In this document: piece by piece, positions 1 to 8,445 of the stretch | Position numbering within the stretch: the first letter of the stretch is position 1 | Layout of the letters: each line of letters opens with the position of its first letter | Origin: Vicinamibacterales bacterium | GTDB lineage: Bacteria; Acidobacteriota; Vicinamibacteria; Vicinamibacterales; UBA2999 | Assembly: GCA_041659285.1 (NCBI GenBank) | Contig: JBAZYO010000010.1 | Coordinates: 124,001 to 188,000 of the forward strand | Direction: 5' to 3' | DNA: 64,000 nucleotides | Program-made: the position numbers and the translations under genes | The notes under the pieces: generated by a model | What the model saw: only the letters and a program-made list of their open reading frames with translations | Databases searched by the model: none | Told to the model about the DNA's origin: nothing

Positions 1-78
1 TTCTGGGAAGACGCATGCCGTGACGGACGGGTGAAGGCATGCGGGAACCTGGACGCAGATCAACGCGCGGTACTGTAA
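1..78 (+). CDS. C-terminal end of a Sel1-like protein, or 5' part of the next gene cut by a stop
   Basis: The first 25 codons read openly from the window edge to TAA at 76-78 and give a peptide containing WEDACRDGRVKACGNL. This has the W-x-x-A-C-x-x-G-x-x-x-A-C-x-N-L look of the Sel1-like repeats in the next reading block (WQQACDNGHSGSCANLG). The frame stays open after the stop and runs straight into the downstream Sel1 protein with no ATG or GTG in between. It is therefore either the end of an upstream Sel1 gene or the 5' half of one gene interrupted by a nonsense codon. Confidence 0.5.
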   Translation, partial: FWEDACRDGRVKACGNLDADQRAVL

Positions 79-153
79 TGGCGGATCGGGGCTTTCGCGG
101 CAGGCACGCGGACATTCAAGCACGACGACCCCAGGATAGAAGACTACGCGCTC

Positions 154-489
154 TTGCTTCAGGAGGGACGGGGCCCCATCGCCGACACGACGTCCTTCGA
201 TGTCTACGCCCGAGCTTGCGCACAGCGATGGGTTGCGGGTTGTGGAAGCCTCGGCGACGCCTACTTCCAGAAAGGGGGCCCGGACCGGCCTCGAGGGGTG
301 ACGCTCTGGCAGCAAGCCTGCGACAACGGACATTCGGGCAGTTGCGCCAACCTTGGCGTGATGCACCGTCTTGGAGACGGGGTTCCAAAGGACAACTCCA
401 AGGCGGCTGCTGACATCAAGAGGGCCTGCGACCTGGGCCTTGAACGTGCGTGTGGTCTTGCAAAGGAACTGAAGGACGAAGGCTACTAA
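154..489 (+). CDS. Sel1-like repeat protein, possibly the 3' part of a disrupted gene
   Basis: About 111 residues containing two clear Sel1-like (SLR) helical repeats, around VAGCGSLGDAYFQKG and GSCANLGVMHRLGDGV, and a final ERACGLAKEL. The regular Cys pairs (ACAQRWVAGC, ACDNGHSGSC, ACDLGLERAC) are typical of Cys-rich Sel1 proteins, in which paired cysteines staple helices. SLR proteins are protein-interaction scaffolds, often secreted or envelope-located. The only in-frame start is a TTG at 154 without an evident ribosome site, and the frame is open back to the TAA at 76-78. No signal peptide is visible on this version. I see it as the end of a longer Sel1 protein, either mutated or mis-sequenced at 76. 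Function beyond scaffolding cannot be assigned. Confidence 0.55.
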   Translation: MLQEGRGPIADTTSFDVYARACAQRWVAGCGSLGDAYFQKGGPDRPRGVTLWQQACDNGHSGSCANLGVMHRLGDGVPKDNSKAAADIKRACDLGLERACGLAKELKDEGY

Positions 490-502
490 GGTCAGCCGAC
501 CC

Positions 503-1372
503 TCAACTCCAGTAGTAGACGCGGTCGCGATCTTTGCTGAGGGCCAGAAAGCCCCCCATGGTGACCCGCGCCCGTGGGCCCTCGACAGGGGCAATGCGGT
601 GCAGGCACCGGCCCGACGCCAGCAGGAAGAAGTCGCCGACATCCAGGGTGAACTTCGCGGAGTCGAATCCCTGTTCAACGGCCTCGAGATTCCATGAATG
701 CCCGTTGGGCATCTTCGGCGGATTGGGCGTATCCGGCGTGACCGCATAGACGCACAGCTCGCCGCCGGCTTGGGGCCGGCGCAGCAACGCGACGTAGCTG
801 ATTAGCGTCCGCGTATCGACCGTGGGTGCCAGCTCGTTGTACAGCGACAGCGGGTAGTGGTAGTCGTGATGCAAACCGATCTGCTTGCCGTTGACCAGCC
901 GGCGCACGGTGAACGGCACGTACGACCGACCATCCGCCGCCTTCGCAACTTCCACCGGCCGGCCGCCGGCGAAGCGGCCGAGCAGCTCAGTGACCTTCGC
1001 CGCCGGCTCGAAGCCTGCGTCAAAGACATCCTGGGCCTCGGCGCTGTGCTTCTCGGCGCTTTCAAGATAGGCGTCGAGAGAGGCGCCGCGCGGCGCCTGG
1101 TAGGTAGGCGTCGCTGGCGTGTCGGTGCCGAGAATCTGGATGTCCTCCACCGGCATCTTCACGTTGGGCCGCGCCCAACCGGGGTCGGTGTCGTCGCGGT
1201 CCAGGCGATCGCCGACGGCGGCGAGCGGACCTACCGCCAGCGCCTTTCGCACGATCAACACATCAAGCTGGTCGTCGTACATCTGCGCGATGGCGTCGGC
1301 CACATCGTCCGCAGCGGCAGCGTTGACGTCGACGGAGCGGATGCGGCGGCTGTCACTAGTGGTGTTGGTCAT
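503..1372 (-). CDS. 2-oxoglutarate/Fe(II)-dependent oxygenase family protein
   Basis: 289 residues with the double-stranded beta-helix iron site of 2OG oxygenases: H168-H-D170 (LHHDYH) gives the HxD pair, H258 (GRCLHRIAP) is the distal histidine and the following R-A-R (about 267-269, PRARVTMGG) fits the Arg that binds 2-oxoglutarate. The order HxD, about 90 residues, then H plus Arg, with a closing GGFLAL strand, matches the family. There is no signal peptide, so it should be cytoplasmic. The substrate is unknown. The N-terminal third (residues 1-150) is helical and resembles nothing I can name. The gene stands alone, facing a terminator hairpin that belongs to the large gene downstream of it. 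Start is the ATG at 1372. Confidence 0.75.
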   Translation of the reverse strand: MTNTTSDSRRIRSVDVNAAAADDVADAIAQMYDDQLDVLIVRKALAVGPLAAVGDRLDRDDTDPGWARPNVKMPVEDIQILGTDTPATPTYQAPRGASLDAYLESAEKHSAEAQDVFDAGFEPAAKVTELLGRFAGGRPVEVAKAADGRSYVPFTVRRLVNGKQIGLHHDYHYPLSLYNELAPTVDTRTLISYVALLRRPQAGGELCVYAVTPDTPNPPKMPNGHSWNLEAVEQGFDSAKFTLDVGDFFLLASGRCLHRIAPVEGPRARVTMGGFLALSKDRDRVYYWS

Positions 1373-1410
1373 GAGGAACCTCTCAACTCCTCGGCCATTC
1401 TATCCGACCA

Positions 1411-1443
1411 AAAGAAAACGGGCACGCCCGAAGGCGTGCCCGT
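1411..1443 (-). terminator. Rho-independent terminator of the surface-protein operon
   Basis: Read on the minus strand this is an 11-bp perfect stem (ACGGGCACGCC / GGCGTGCCCGT) closed by a TTCG tetraloop and followed directly by TTTCTTTT. It lies 27 nt beyond the stop codon of the 1457-residue surface protein gene, so it should end that two-gene transcript and insulate the oxygenase gene. Confidence 0.9.
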
Positions 1444-1469
1444 TGTCTCAAGCCGAATCGGGCTAGACC

Positions 1470-4400
1470 TTACCGGCGGTCCCGGTCGTCGTCATCGTTG
1501 TCGTTCTTGGCGCTGCCCTTGTACTTCTTCCCCTTGTGCGACCAGTCCTTGTCCTTGTCGTGGTCGTGCGTGGAGTTGCTGCAGTCGTCGTCGTTGCCAC
1601 GCTTCTTCGTCACCTGGATGGTCACGCGCTCGGTGTGGCTCGCGATGCCGCTGGTGCTTCGGGCGACGTAGTAGAACGTGTCGGTGCCGGTGAACCCGGC
1701 GGCCGGCACGTATACGAAGGAGCCGTCAGCAGCGAGGGTCACGGTGCCGTGCGACGGGTTGCTCCACAGCTCGATGGTGGTGGGCGTCTTCCCGTCGTTC
1801 CTCCGCACGCCAGACTTGGCGGTGAGGGTCAGGGTCGTGTCCTGCTTCATCGAGTAGTTGTCCTTGTTGGTCTTCGGCGTCCCGGCCGCGCACACCACGT
1901 CGTCATCGTCGTCGTGGTCGTTGTCGTCGTTGTCGTGATCGTTGTCGTCGTTGTCGTGGTGGTCGCCGTCGCGATCGTGGTCGCAGCCATCGCCCTTGCG
2001 GTGGCCGTTGCGGCCCTTGTCGTGATCGTCGCCATCACCCGTGTAGTGGTGGTGATGCTTCTTGCCCTTCGGCGGGCACGGCGTGGAGATGGTGATCACC
2101 ACCGTAGCGGTGTTGCTGAGGCCACCGAAGCCGTCGTTCAGTTGGTAGGTGAACGAGTCGGTGCCGTAGTAGTTGCCGAGCGGCAGATACGTGAAGCTGC
2201 CGTCGACCTGCGGCGTCACCGTGCCGTGAGACGTCGCGGAGATCATTGCGACGGTGAAGCTGTCATTGTCCCCGTCGGAGTCGTTGGTCTTGACCCCCGG
2301 AGCGGCAATCGTCAGCGTGGTATTCCACTGACCCGTGTAAGCATCGTTCACTGCCACTGGCGCCACGTTGGTTAGTGTGATGGTGCCGTTCGTGATCGAG
2401 ACGCTGTAGTTCCCGAGCTTGCCGTTCGGGTCGTTCAGCGCCGCCACAATCAGGTACGGCCCCGGGATGTTAGTGGCGGCCGTGGTGTAGAACGCCGTGA
2501 TGCCATCTCCAGGCATGACACCGGTCAACGTGCCATCGAGCAGCGGGTTGGGCGCGGTGTGCGAGCGCACCTTGTCGTTGGTCGTCACGCTCAGCGCCGC
2601 CGGCGTGATCGCGAAGCTACCGGTGTCGGAGCTGGGTGCGTAGTTGCCGTCGCCCGGATAGTTCGCGCTCGCGCCCGCCGTTCCAACGTTCGTGTGGTTG
2701 GAGTGGGTCACCGGCGTCACGGCCTGGTTGAGACCACCTGGACCGGTGACCGTCGCCGTGCAGACTGCCTGCGGCGCGCCCGTGTAGGTCACGCTAACCG
2801 GGCAGCTCACCACCGTGATGGTCGCTGCCGGCGTGATCGCGAAGTTCTCCGTATCGGAGCTGGGCTGATAGTTGGTATCGCCCGGGTAGCTGGCACTAGC
2901 GCCCGCGGTCCCGACGTTCGTGTTGTCGGAGTAGTCGACCGGCGTGACCGCCTGGTTGAGACCACCTGGGCCCGTCACCACGGCCGAGCAGACCGTCTGC
3001 GGCGCGCCCGTGTAGCTGACACTCGCCGTGCAGGTCACCACCGTCACCGAAGGCGCCGGGGTAATGGCAAAGGTTTCGGTGTCGCTGCTGGCCGTGTGGT
3101 TCGCATCACCGACGTAGCTGGCGCTTGCCGTCGCCGTGCCGACGATGATGTTGTCGCTGTGGCTGACTGAGAGCACTTCGCTCAGCCCACCGACGCCCGT
3201 GACACTCGCGGTGCAGGCCTCAATCGCCGCGCCTGTGTAGACCGCGCTCGCCGGGCAGGTCACCACCGTCACCGTGGGCGCCGGGGTGATCTCAAACGTT
3301 TCGGTGTCGCCGCTGGCCGTGTGGTTCAGGTCACCGCCAAAGGCCGCACTCGCCGTCGCCGTGCCGACGTTGACGTTGTTGCTGTAGCCGACCGACAGCA
3401 CGTCGTTCAGCCCACCCACGCCCGTGACGCTCGCGGTGCAGGCCTCAATCGCCGCGCCGGTGTAGGTCACGCTCGCCGGGCAGGTCACCACCGTCAGCGA
3501 CGGCGCCGGGGTAATGGCAAACGTTTTGGTGTCGCCGCTGCCCGTGTGGTTCTGATCACCGCCGTAGCTCGCACTCGCGGTCGCCGTGCCGACGTTGACG
3601 TTGTCGCTGTAACTAACCGACAGCGCGGCGCTCAGCCCGCCTACGCCCGTGACGCTCGCGGAGCAGGCCTCAATCGGCGCGCCCGTATAGGTCGCGCTCG
3701 CCGGGCAGGTCACCACCGTCACCGAGGGCGCCAGCGTGATATTGGCAGTCGTGGCCATCACGGGGCCAATGTTGTAGTTGCCAGCATCGGTGCCTGTGAG
3801 GGTGAACCCAAGACCGGACACTGCGATGCCGTTGGCGACGTTTGCGTCGGCGAACGAGACGACAGCACCTGTGAAGGCGCAGGTCACATCGTCGCCGGCC
3901 AAGAAGCCCGCCAGGGTGCAGGACGTGACCGACGCGGCGGTGGTCCCGTCGAAGACCTTGTTGGCGGCGGTGAACGTCGCCGTGACCGTGATCGGCGTCC
4001 AGTTCGCTTCAACGATGTTGGACGAGAGGGTGCCGATGGTCGCCTGGATCTTGTCCTGACCCGCACCGCCCGTGTCGGTATACGTGAAGGTGGCGAGGCC
4101 GTTTGCGCCGGTCGTGTTGGTGCCGCTTTGGCCGGCGTTCGGGCCGGTCAGAATCGTGAAGGTGACCGTGGCGCCGGGCACCGGCGTGCCGCCCGTGCTC
4201 TCGGCCTTGGCCGTCACCGTGTGGGTGCCGCCGTAGAGGGCCGTGTTCGTGGCCGGGCTAAGGCCTACCGTAGAGAACTTATCTTCGTCGGGCAGCACCA
4301 GGGCCACCGGCGACAGGATCAGTTCCGCGATCGAGTTGCCAAAGTTTCCCTGCACGCCTGAGATCAGGTGCATGCTTGCCCAATTCCCGCCGGTCGTGGT

Positions 4401-5843
4401 GGTCGGGTTGGACTGGTTGTAGACCAGGTAGTCCTGATAGTCGGCATACCAGTCGTCTTCCACCCCCGTTGTGCCGAGGAACTTCCACGGACGCGTGCTG
4501 CGGTTGACGTTCGAGAGCGTGGTGACGCCCTGCAGCTTCAACCCTTTGAAGTTGTTGAACATCGCATAGCCGCAGCCGTGGTTGGCAGCGCACGACCAGG
4601 CCTGACCGCCGGTCCAGCGGAGGTTGATCCAGTTGACTACCGAGGGAGCCTTGATGGAGTCCCCGGTCCAGGCCATTCCCTGCAGCGGAATGCCACCCTT
4701 TTCGGTGGTCTGGTAACTCCCGGCATTCGGATTGCAGTCATCTCCGTAGTCCCAGCCGCCGTCGTTGTTCAAGTGGCAATTAAGCGCCCACTGGAATTCG
4801 GTCTTGACGAACGCCGGGACGGTCGCGCCGCCCGCCTCGGCTGCAAGGTACGCGAGAATGTCCCAGCCCACCGTGGACCCGTCGTGAACGGTCGAGTTGT
4901 AAGAATAGTACCAACTGCCTCGCCCATTGCCGCTGTCCCCCTGCCCCCACGACAGACCGTTGGTCAGGCGCTGCAGGATCTCGCCGAACGTCTTGCCGTT
5001 CGTATACCCCGCGACTTCTGTATTGACCCGATTGAGCGCGCCGCTTCCCGCGAGCGGCAGCATCGCGATGGCCGACGCATACCCCTCGGGGGAGGGCGCC
5101 TTCAGTGCGGTGGAATCGCCCGCAGCGACACCCAAACCGGCCACGCGCGGGTCGCCTGCCCCCTGGCTGCCGATCGAAAGTGTCGAGAGATTCGCGATCA
5201 CGAAATTGAGCCCGCGACGGACGACGTACTTCTCGTACAACCCCGTGGGCGCGCTGCCGTTGTTGGGCAGTTTGTAGCCGTGGTTCTGGAACGCAAGAAC
5301 GACCAGCGCCGTTTCTGCTGAGCCATAGCCGGCGTTGGTCCAGTAGCCCTGGGGGTTCGTGTCAAAAGTCGTCCGGTTGGCGTGGCTGTACCACATGTAC
5401 CGCAGGCCATCCTGGATGGCCATGTTGATACCCAGGCTGCGATTGTTGTCACCTGTCGCGCCACCGGGAAGCAGCGCCGCGTCAAACACCTGCACATTAA
5501 CCGTGGCAACCTCCAAACCGACGGTCAGCGTCGCCGTGAAGGTCCCCTGGTTCGCGTAGGTGTGGGCATAGGCCTTGTACGACCGGTCGGCGCCGGTGCA
5601 ATTCTGGACCGGAGTGGCATCGCCAAAGTCGAGCGTGCAAGTAGCGGCGCTCGATTGCGTAGTGATACCCCACACCACAACGGGCACGCCCTTGCGCGCA
5701 TCGCGCTTGGGCATCATCAGCGTGTCGGCGGATACAACGGGCGCCGCGGCGGCGAGCATGAACGCCGCCAGGCCGATCAGGCGCGCCAGGCGGGTGCTCA
5801 GGAACGATCGTGAAGTGGACATGGCAGTCTGGATGACCTTCAT
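1470..5843 (-). CDS. Giant modular secreted surface protein (PKD, alpha-toroid, Big/MBG repeats, cadherin-like, Asp/His-rich)
   Basis: 1457 residues. Signal peptide near 1-39 (LIGLAAFMLAAAAPVVSA). A PKD-like module follows (LDFGDATP, about 70-115), then about 390 residues resembling a prenyltransferase/squalene-cyclase alpha-alpha toroid (YGSAETALVVLAFQNHG, NNDGGWDYGDD), then an invasin-type Big domain (about 510-610, GATVTFTILTGPNAGQSG). A YDG/MBG domain (about 615-705, FDGTTAASV) precedes five near-identical 75-residue modules (about 706-1080), one MBG domain and two VCBS/cadherin-like Big_9 modules (NDSDGDNDSF, DGSFTYLPL). An insert of about 60 residues rich in Asp, His, Asn and Lys separates those two modules, and a similar Asp/Lys tail ends the protein. 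No LPXTG, PEP-CTERM or T9SS signal is evident. Its ATG overlaps the TAA of the small upstream gene by one base, so translation is probably coupled. Likely an adhesin or matrix protein binding divalent metal; activity unknown. Confidence 0.75.
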   Translation of the reverse strand: MKVIQTAMSTSRSFLSTRLARLIGLAAFMLAAAAPVVSADTLMMPKRDARKGVPVVVWGITTQSSAATCTLDFGDATPVQNCTGADRSYKAYAHTYANQGTFTATLTVGLEVATVNVQVFDAALLPGGATGDNNRSLGINMAIQDGLRYMWYSHANRTTFDTNPQGYWTNAGYGSAETALVVLAFQNHGYKLPNNGSAPTGLYEKYVVRRGLNFVIANLSTLSIGSQGAGDPRVAGLGVAAGDSTALKAPSPEGYASAIAMLPLAGSGALNRVNTEVAGYTNGKTFGEILQRLTNGLSWGQGDSGNGRGSWYYSYNSTVHDGSTVGWDILAYLAAEAGGATVPAFVKTEFQWALNCHLNNDGGWDYGDDCNPNAGSYQTTEKGGIPLQGMAWTGDSIKAPSVVNWINLRWTGGQAWSCAANHGCGYAMFNNFKGLKLQGVTTLSNVNRSTRPWKFLGTTGVEDDWYADYQDYLVYNQSNPTTTTGGNWASMHLISGVQGNFGNSIAELILSPVALVLPDEDKFSTVGLSPATNTALYGGTHTVTAKAESTGGTPVPGATVTFTILTGPNAGQSGTNTTGANGLATFTYTDTGGAGQDKIQATIGTLSSNIVEANWTPITVTATFTAANKVFDGTTAASVTSCTLAGFLAGDDVTCAFTGAVVSFADANVANGIAVSGLGFTLTGTDAGNYNIGPVMATTANITLAPSVTVVTCPASATYTGAPIEACSASVTGVGGLSAALSVSYSDNVNVGTATASASYGGDQNHTGSGDTKTFAITPAPSLTVVTCPASVTYTGAAIEACTASVTGVGGLNDVLSVGYSNNVNVGTATASAAFGGDLNHTASGDTETFEITPAPTVTVVTCPASAVYTGAAIEACTASVTGVGGLSEVLSVSHSDNIIVGTATASASYVGDANHTASSDTETFAITPAPSVTVVTCTASVSYTGAPQTVCSAVVTGPGGLNQAVTPVDYSDNTNVGTAGASASYPGDTNYQPSSDTENFAITPAATITVVSCPVSVTYTGAPQAVCTATVTGPGGLNQAVTPVTHSNHTNVGTAGASANYPGDGNYAPSSDTGSFAITPAALSVTTNDKVRSHTAPNPLLDGTLTGVMPGDGITAFYTTAATNIPGPYLIVAALNDPNGKLGNYSVSITNGTITLTNVAPVAVNDAYTGQWNTTLTIAAPGVKTNDSDGDNDSFTVAMISATSHGTVTPQVDGSFTYLPLGNYYGTDSFTYQLNDGFGGLSNTATVVITISTPCPPKGKKHHHHYTGDGDDHDKGRNGHRKGDGCDHDRDGDHHDNDDNDHDNDDNDHDDDDDVVCAAGTPKTNKDNYSMKQDTTLTLTAKSGVRRNDGKTPTTIELWSNPSHGTVTLAADGSFVYVPAAGFTGTDTFYYVARSTSGIASHTERVTIQVTKKRGNDDDCSNSTHDHDKDKDWSHKGKKYKGSAKNDNDDDDRDRR
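1870..2071 (-). repeat. Low-complexity Asp/His/Asn-rich coding insert
   Basis: Within the surface protein, residues about 1258-1325 begin with GKKHHHHYTG and continue as repeats of HDNDDN / DHDRDGD type, encoded by imperfect 15-18 nt direct repeats of GTCGTC/GTTGTC (plus-strand view). It lies between two cadherin-like modules. Such acidic-histidine tracts bind divalent cations; that role here is inference. Confidence 0.7.
2600..3728 (-). repeat. Five tandem 75-residue Ig-like modules
   Basis: Five consecutive units of about 225 nt. Each starts with V-T-V-V-(T/S)-C, contains S-Y-x-D-N-x-N-V-G-T-A and ends with (T/N)FAITPA or a close variant. The first three resemble each other most (EACTASVTGVGGL), the last two form a second subtype (QAVTPV). 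Each unit has two conserved Cys about 20 residues apart, suggesting one disulfide per module. Recent tandem duplication is the simplest explanation. Confidence 0.85.
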
Positions 5844-6235
5844 TAGTTGGTCCTCAGAATCAGGGTCGCCGGAACTTCCACGTCGGCGCCGTCCTGCGAG
5901 TACTTGACCGTGACCTGAATGGGGAGGGTACGCGAGGGCGTGGCTGAGGTGTCGAACACCCGCCGCTGGGAGTCACTGGTAGCCGAACCCTCGGGGGCCA
6001 CGTCCCCGATCACGACTTCCGCACCGTCACTAAAAACCACCCGGACATTGGACGCTGACGTGCTGCCGCCGTTCGTCACCTGGATTGTGAACGTCGCATC
6101 TGCAAGGTTTTCCTGGACCAGGACTTCGCTGGCCACCATGGTGGCCGACAAGTCGTCTGACTTGGCGATGGCGGTAGTCATCGCTCCTGCAATGGCGAGC
6201 ATTAACGCCAGGATTAGAACGGAGGTGCGACTCAT
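5843..6235 (-). CDS. Small secreted CARDB/DUF11-like protein
   Basis: 130 residues from the ATG at 6235. That start is preferred over the longer frame to 6292 because AGGAG lies 7 nt upstream and an ideal signal peptide (SVLILALMLAIAGAMTTAIA) begins at once. The mature part is one beta-sandwich: TFTIQVTNGGSTSASNV, VVFSDGAEV and RTLPIQVTVKYS match the CARDB/DUF11 adhesion-module pattern. The stop codon overlaps the start of the giant surface protein (TAATG), so the pair forms one operon with coupled translation. A role as secreted partner or periplasmic chaperone of the large protein is plausible but unproven. Confidence 0.7.
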   Translation of the reverse strand: MSRTSVLILALMLAIAGAMTTAIAKSDDLSATMVASEVLVQENLADATFTIQVTNGGSTSASNVRVVFSDGAEVVIGDVAPEGSATSDSQRRVFDTSATPSRTLPIQVTVKYSQDGADVEVPATLILRTN

Positions 6236-6310
6236 GTGAGACTCCTGATGACAGAAACGGTCATTGCCAGACAAATACGTGAGGGACATCATCAGGGAGC
6301 AGGGTCGGAG

Positions 6311-6405
6311 GTGTCAAACAAAATGTATGCAACTTAAGCATTCGCTGATTAATGTTTGCACACAGTGCAGTTAAGTCTTTTGTTTACATTGGTTTATATT
6401 GACAC
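6311..6405. promoter_or_regulatory. AT-rich divergent intergenic region with long imperfect inverted repeat
   Basis: The gap 6236-6552 between the divergent surface-protein operon and the YdjY gene has no gene. Its middle is strikingly AT-rich for this genome. Two arms, 6311-6327 and 6385-6405, both read GTGTCAA...AATGTA when the second is reverse-complemented (4-nt length difference). Inside is a direct pair TGCAACTTAAG / TGCAGTTAAG (about 6328 and 6366). This fits an operator or promoter region for the minus operon, but no confident -35/-10 pair could be assigned. Confidence 0.45.
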
Positions 6406-6540
6406 TGGTCACGGCCTGCCAGGTGACGTCAGGGTCGGACAGAACAGACTTTGTCGCGTGCTCTAGCGTCAGGATCTGGTGTCATGACCAATTTGGTTGG
6501 GTCTAAAACATCGTCCGCGCGGGTTCAATTGAGGGTCGGT

Positions 6541-6555
6541 TAGAATTGCGCGGTG
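6541..6555 (+). promoter_or_regulatory. -10-like hexamer 6 nt before a GTG start
   Basis: TAGAAT at 6541-6546, six bases, then GTG at 6553. There is no Shine-Dalgarno sequence. The spacing places transcription start at about the start codon, as expected for a leaderless mRNA. The same arrangement occurs before four other genes here. Confidence 0.4.
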
Positions 6556-7272
6556 AATTCTTCGATCCGCCTACTCGGCTGCATTTGGTTCACCCTGGTT
6601 CTGAATGCAACGGCTGCCTCACCGTCACCCCAACCTTCGACGGCTCGCAGCCAGGTCGAAAAACTGGGCGAGCACACATATCGGGTGGGCGCATTGCTGG
6701 TCGATACCGCCAGGCGCGACGTCACCGTTCCCGGGACGCTGAATGACGTCACGACCGTCGAGTTCATCGCCAATGCGAAAGATGGGGCCAAGGCGTACGA
6801 AAGCGCCGTCACCCTGGATACGGATGCCATCAGCTTCAATGCCGCGTTGTTGCTGATCGGCCTCGACCCGGCTCGATCCCGGCCCTCCAAGGTGCAATTC
6901 GATCCCATCGCGCCCGAAGGCGACCCGGTGGAACTGTGGATTGACCTGCCCGGGGGCGACAAGACTCGTCGCGTCCAGATCGAGGAGATTCTGTTCGACC
7001 AGGGGACCAAGAAGACGATCCCGGCCGGTCCGTGGGTTTATGCGGGATCGACATTTGTCACGACCAGCGATGGTCCGAAGTTCCTTGCCGAGGCTGATGG
7101 CGTGCTAATCGGCCTGATGCATGGTCCATCGGCCATCATCGACAACCCTCGTAACGATCTGCTCGGCCGGTTTGGCGCCATCATACTGAATCCGAAGCTG
7201 GTCAAGGCCGGCATGAACGTGTCGTTGACCATCCGGGCGCTGCCGCTGCCGGGACGCCCGAAACCAAAATAG
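6553..7272 (+). CDS. Secreted YdjY-domain protein
   Basis: 239 residues starting at GTG. N-terminal signal peptide (LLGCIWFTLVLNATAA). Residues about 40-110 match the YdjY domain found in periplasmic/ferredoxin-associated proteins: VGALLVDTARRDVTVPGTLN, VEFIANAKDGAKAYESAV and AALLLIGLDPA. The C-terminal half (KFLAEADGVLIGLMHGPSAIIDNPRN) is typical of longer acidobacterial and planctomycete versions. No catalytic residues or cysteine clusters are visible, and the biochemical role of YdjY domains is unknown. It lies 32 nt upstream of a secreted alpha-toroid protein on the same strand, so the two are probably co-transcribed. Confidence 0.7.
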   Translation: MNSSIRLLGCIWFTLVLNATAASPSPQPSTARSQVEKLGEHTYRVGALLVDTARRDVTVPGTLNDVTTVEFIANAKDGAKAYESAVTLDTDAISFNAALLLIGLDPARSRPSKVQFDPIAPEGDPVELWIDLPGGDKTRRVQIEEILFDQGTKKTIPAGPWVYAGSTFVTTSDGPKFLAEADGVLIGLMHGPSAIIDNPRNDLLGRFGAIILNPKLVKAGMNVSLTIRALPLPGRPKPK

Positions 7273-7304
7273 AATTTTCCCGTCCCTGTCCTTTGAGGTC
7301 TCGA

Positions 7305-8411
7305 ATGAAACGCCTATTTTTTGTCGCGCTGTGCCTTCCGTTTGTCGGCGCAATGCCAATCGCCGCCGATCAAGTCCAGCCCGCCGCCAAGCCGGCCGGC
7401 CCCGCCTTCAGCGCCGAGACGCGGCAGCAGCTGATCGCCAGCCTGAACCGCGGCGCCGAGTACGTGCGCAAGGCGCAGAAGCCGGACGGCACCTGGGAGA
7501 ATCACCCGGGCGTCACCGCCATGGTCGCCGCCGCCCTGCTCCGGCAGACCGGCGTGCCGCGCGAGAAATCGCTGCAGACCACGGGCAAGACTCTCGACTA
7601 CCTGAAGTCGCTGGCCAAGCCCGACGGCGGCATCTACGAGAAGATGATCCCGCACTACATCACGGCGGTGTCGGTGCAGGCGCTGGCCGCCGGCGGCCGC
7701 GCCGGAGACAAGGCCATCATCGAGAGGGCGCGCGCCTATCTCGCCGACCATCTGCTGGACGAAGGCGAAGGCATCCAGAAGAACGACAAGTTCTACGGCG
7801 GCATGGGCTACGGCGGCACCAGCGACGGCGGCATCGCCGACATCATCAGCCTCGAGTACGGCTTGCGCGCCATGAAGGAAGCGGAGCTGCCGGCCGACGA
7901 TCCGGCCTGGCAGAAGGCCATCACCTTCCTGCAGCGCACACAGAACCACAGGGAAACCAACGACCAGTCGTGGTCCACCAACGACGGTGGCTTCGTCTAC
8001 TACCCCGGCTACAGCCAGGTTGACGCCACCACGCAGTCGTACGGCAGCGGCACCTACGCCGGCCTGATGAGCTACGCGTGGGCCAACCTGCAGAAGAACG
8101 ATCGCCGCGTGCAGAACGCGCTGAAGTGGATCTCGGCCAACTACACCGTGGACGAGAACCCCGGCATCGGCACCAAGGCGCTCTACTACTACTACATGGT
8201 GTTCGCCAAGGCGCTACAGGCGATGGGCGACCCGGTCGTGGTTGACGCCAAGGGCGTCGCGCATAACTGGCGCGAAGACCTCGCGAAGAAGCTGATCGCG
8301 CTGCAGCATCCCGAAGGCTTCTGGGTCAACGAAAACCCCGCGGAGATGCAGGGCAACCCGGTGCTCGTCACCAGCTTCACGATGATGGCGATCGAGGCGA
8401 TCCTCCAGTAA
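7305..8411 (+). CDS. Secreted prenyltransferase/squalene-cyclase-like alpha-toroid protein
   Basis: 368 residues from the ATG at 7305; a TTG 12 nt upstream is a less likely start. Signal peptide LFFVALCLPFVGAMPIAA. The mature protein is a run of helical hairpins of prenyltransferase/squalene-oxidase type: GAEYVRKAQKPDGTWENHPGVTAMVAAALL, TLDYLKSLAKPDGGIYEK, WSTNDGGFVYYPGY and LIALQHPEGFWVNE. The recurring (K/Q)xxDGGxx motif is the QW-like signature of these toroids. There is no DCTAE or DXDD cyclase motif and export is predicted, so it is probably not an enzyme of polyprenyl metabolism; secreted toroids of this type are common in Acidobacteria and planctomycetes and have unknown roles. The giant surface protein nearby contains a similar fold. 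Confidence 0.8.
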   Translation: MKRLFFVALCLPFVGAMPIAADQVQPAAKPAGPAFSAETRQQLIASLNRGAEYVRKAQKPDGTWENHPGVTAMVAAALLRQTGVPREKSLQTTGKTLDYLKSLAKPDGGIYEKMIPHYITAVSVQALAAGGRAGDKAIIERARAYLADHLLDEGEGIQKNDKFYGGMGYGGTSDGGIADIISLEYGLRAMKEAELPADDPAWQKAITFLQRTQNHRETNDQSWSTNDGGFVYYPGYSQVDATTQSYGSGTYAGLMSYAWANLQKNDRRVQNALKWISANYTVDENPGIGTKALYYYYMVFAKALQAMGDPVVVDAKGVAHNWREDLAKKLIALQHPEGFWVNENPAEMQGNPVLVTSFTMMAIEAILQ

Positions 8412-8445
8412 CCTGTCCTGAGCGAGCCGAATGGCGAGTCGAGGG

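Noticed and set aside
1890..1990. CRISPR-like regular repeats
   Set aside because: Short repeats of variable length in frame within a coding Asp/His-rich insert, with no spacers or cas genes. No CRISPR array was seen anywhere in the window.
1536..2375. 279-codon valine-rich frame on the plus strand
   Set aside because: The valine/isoleucine runs are the complement of the GTC/GTT-type codon repeats for Asp/His in the surface protein; not a membrane protein.
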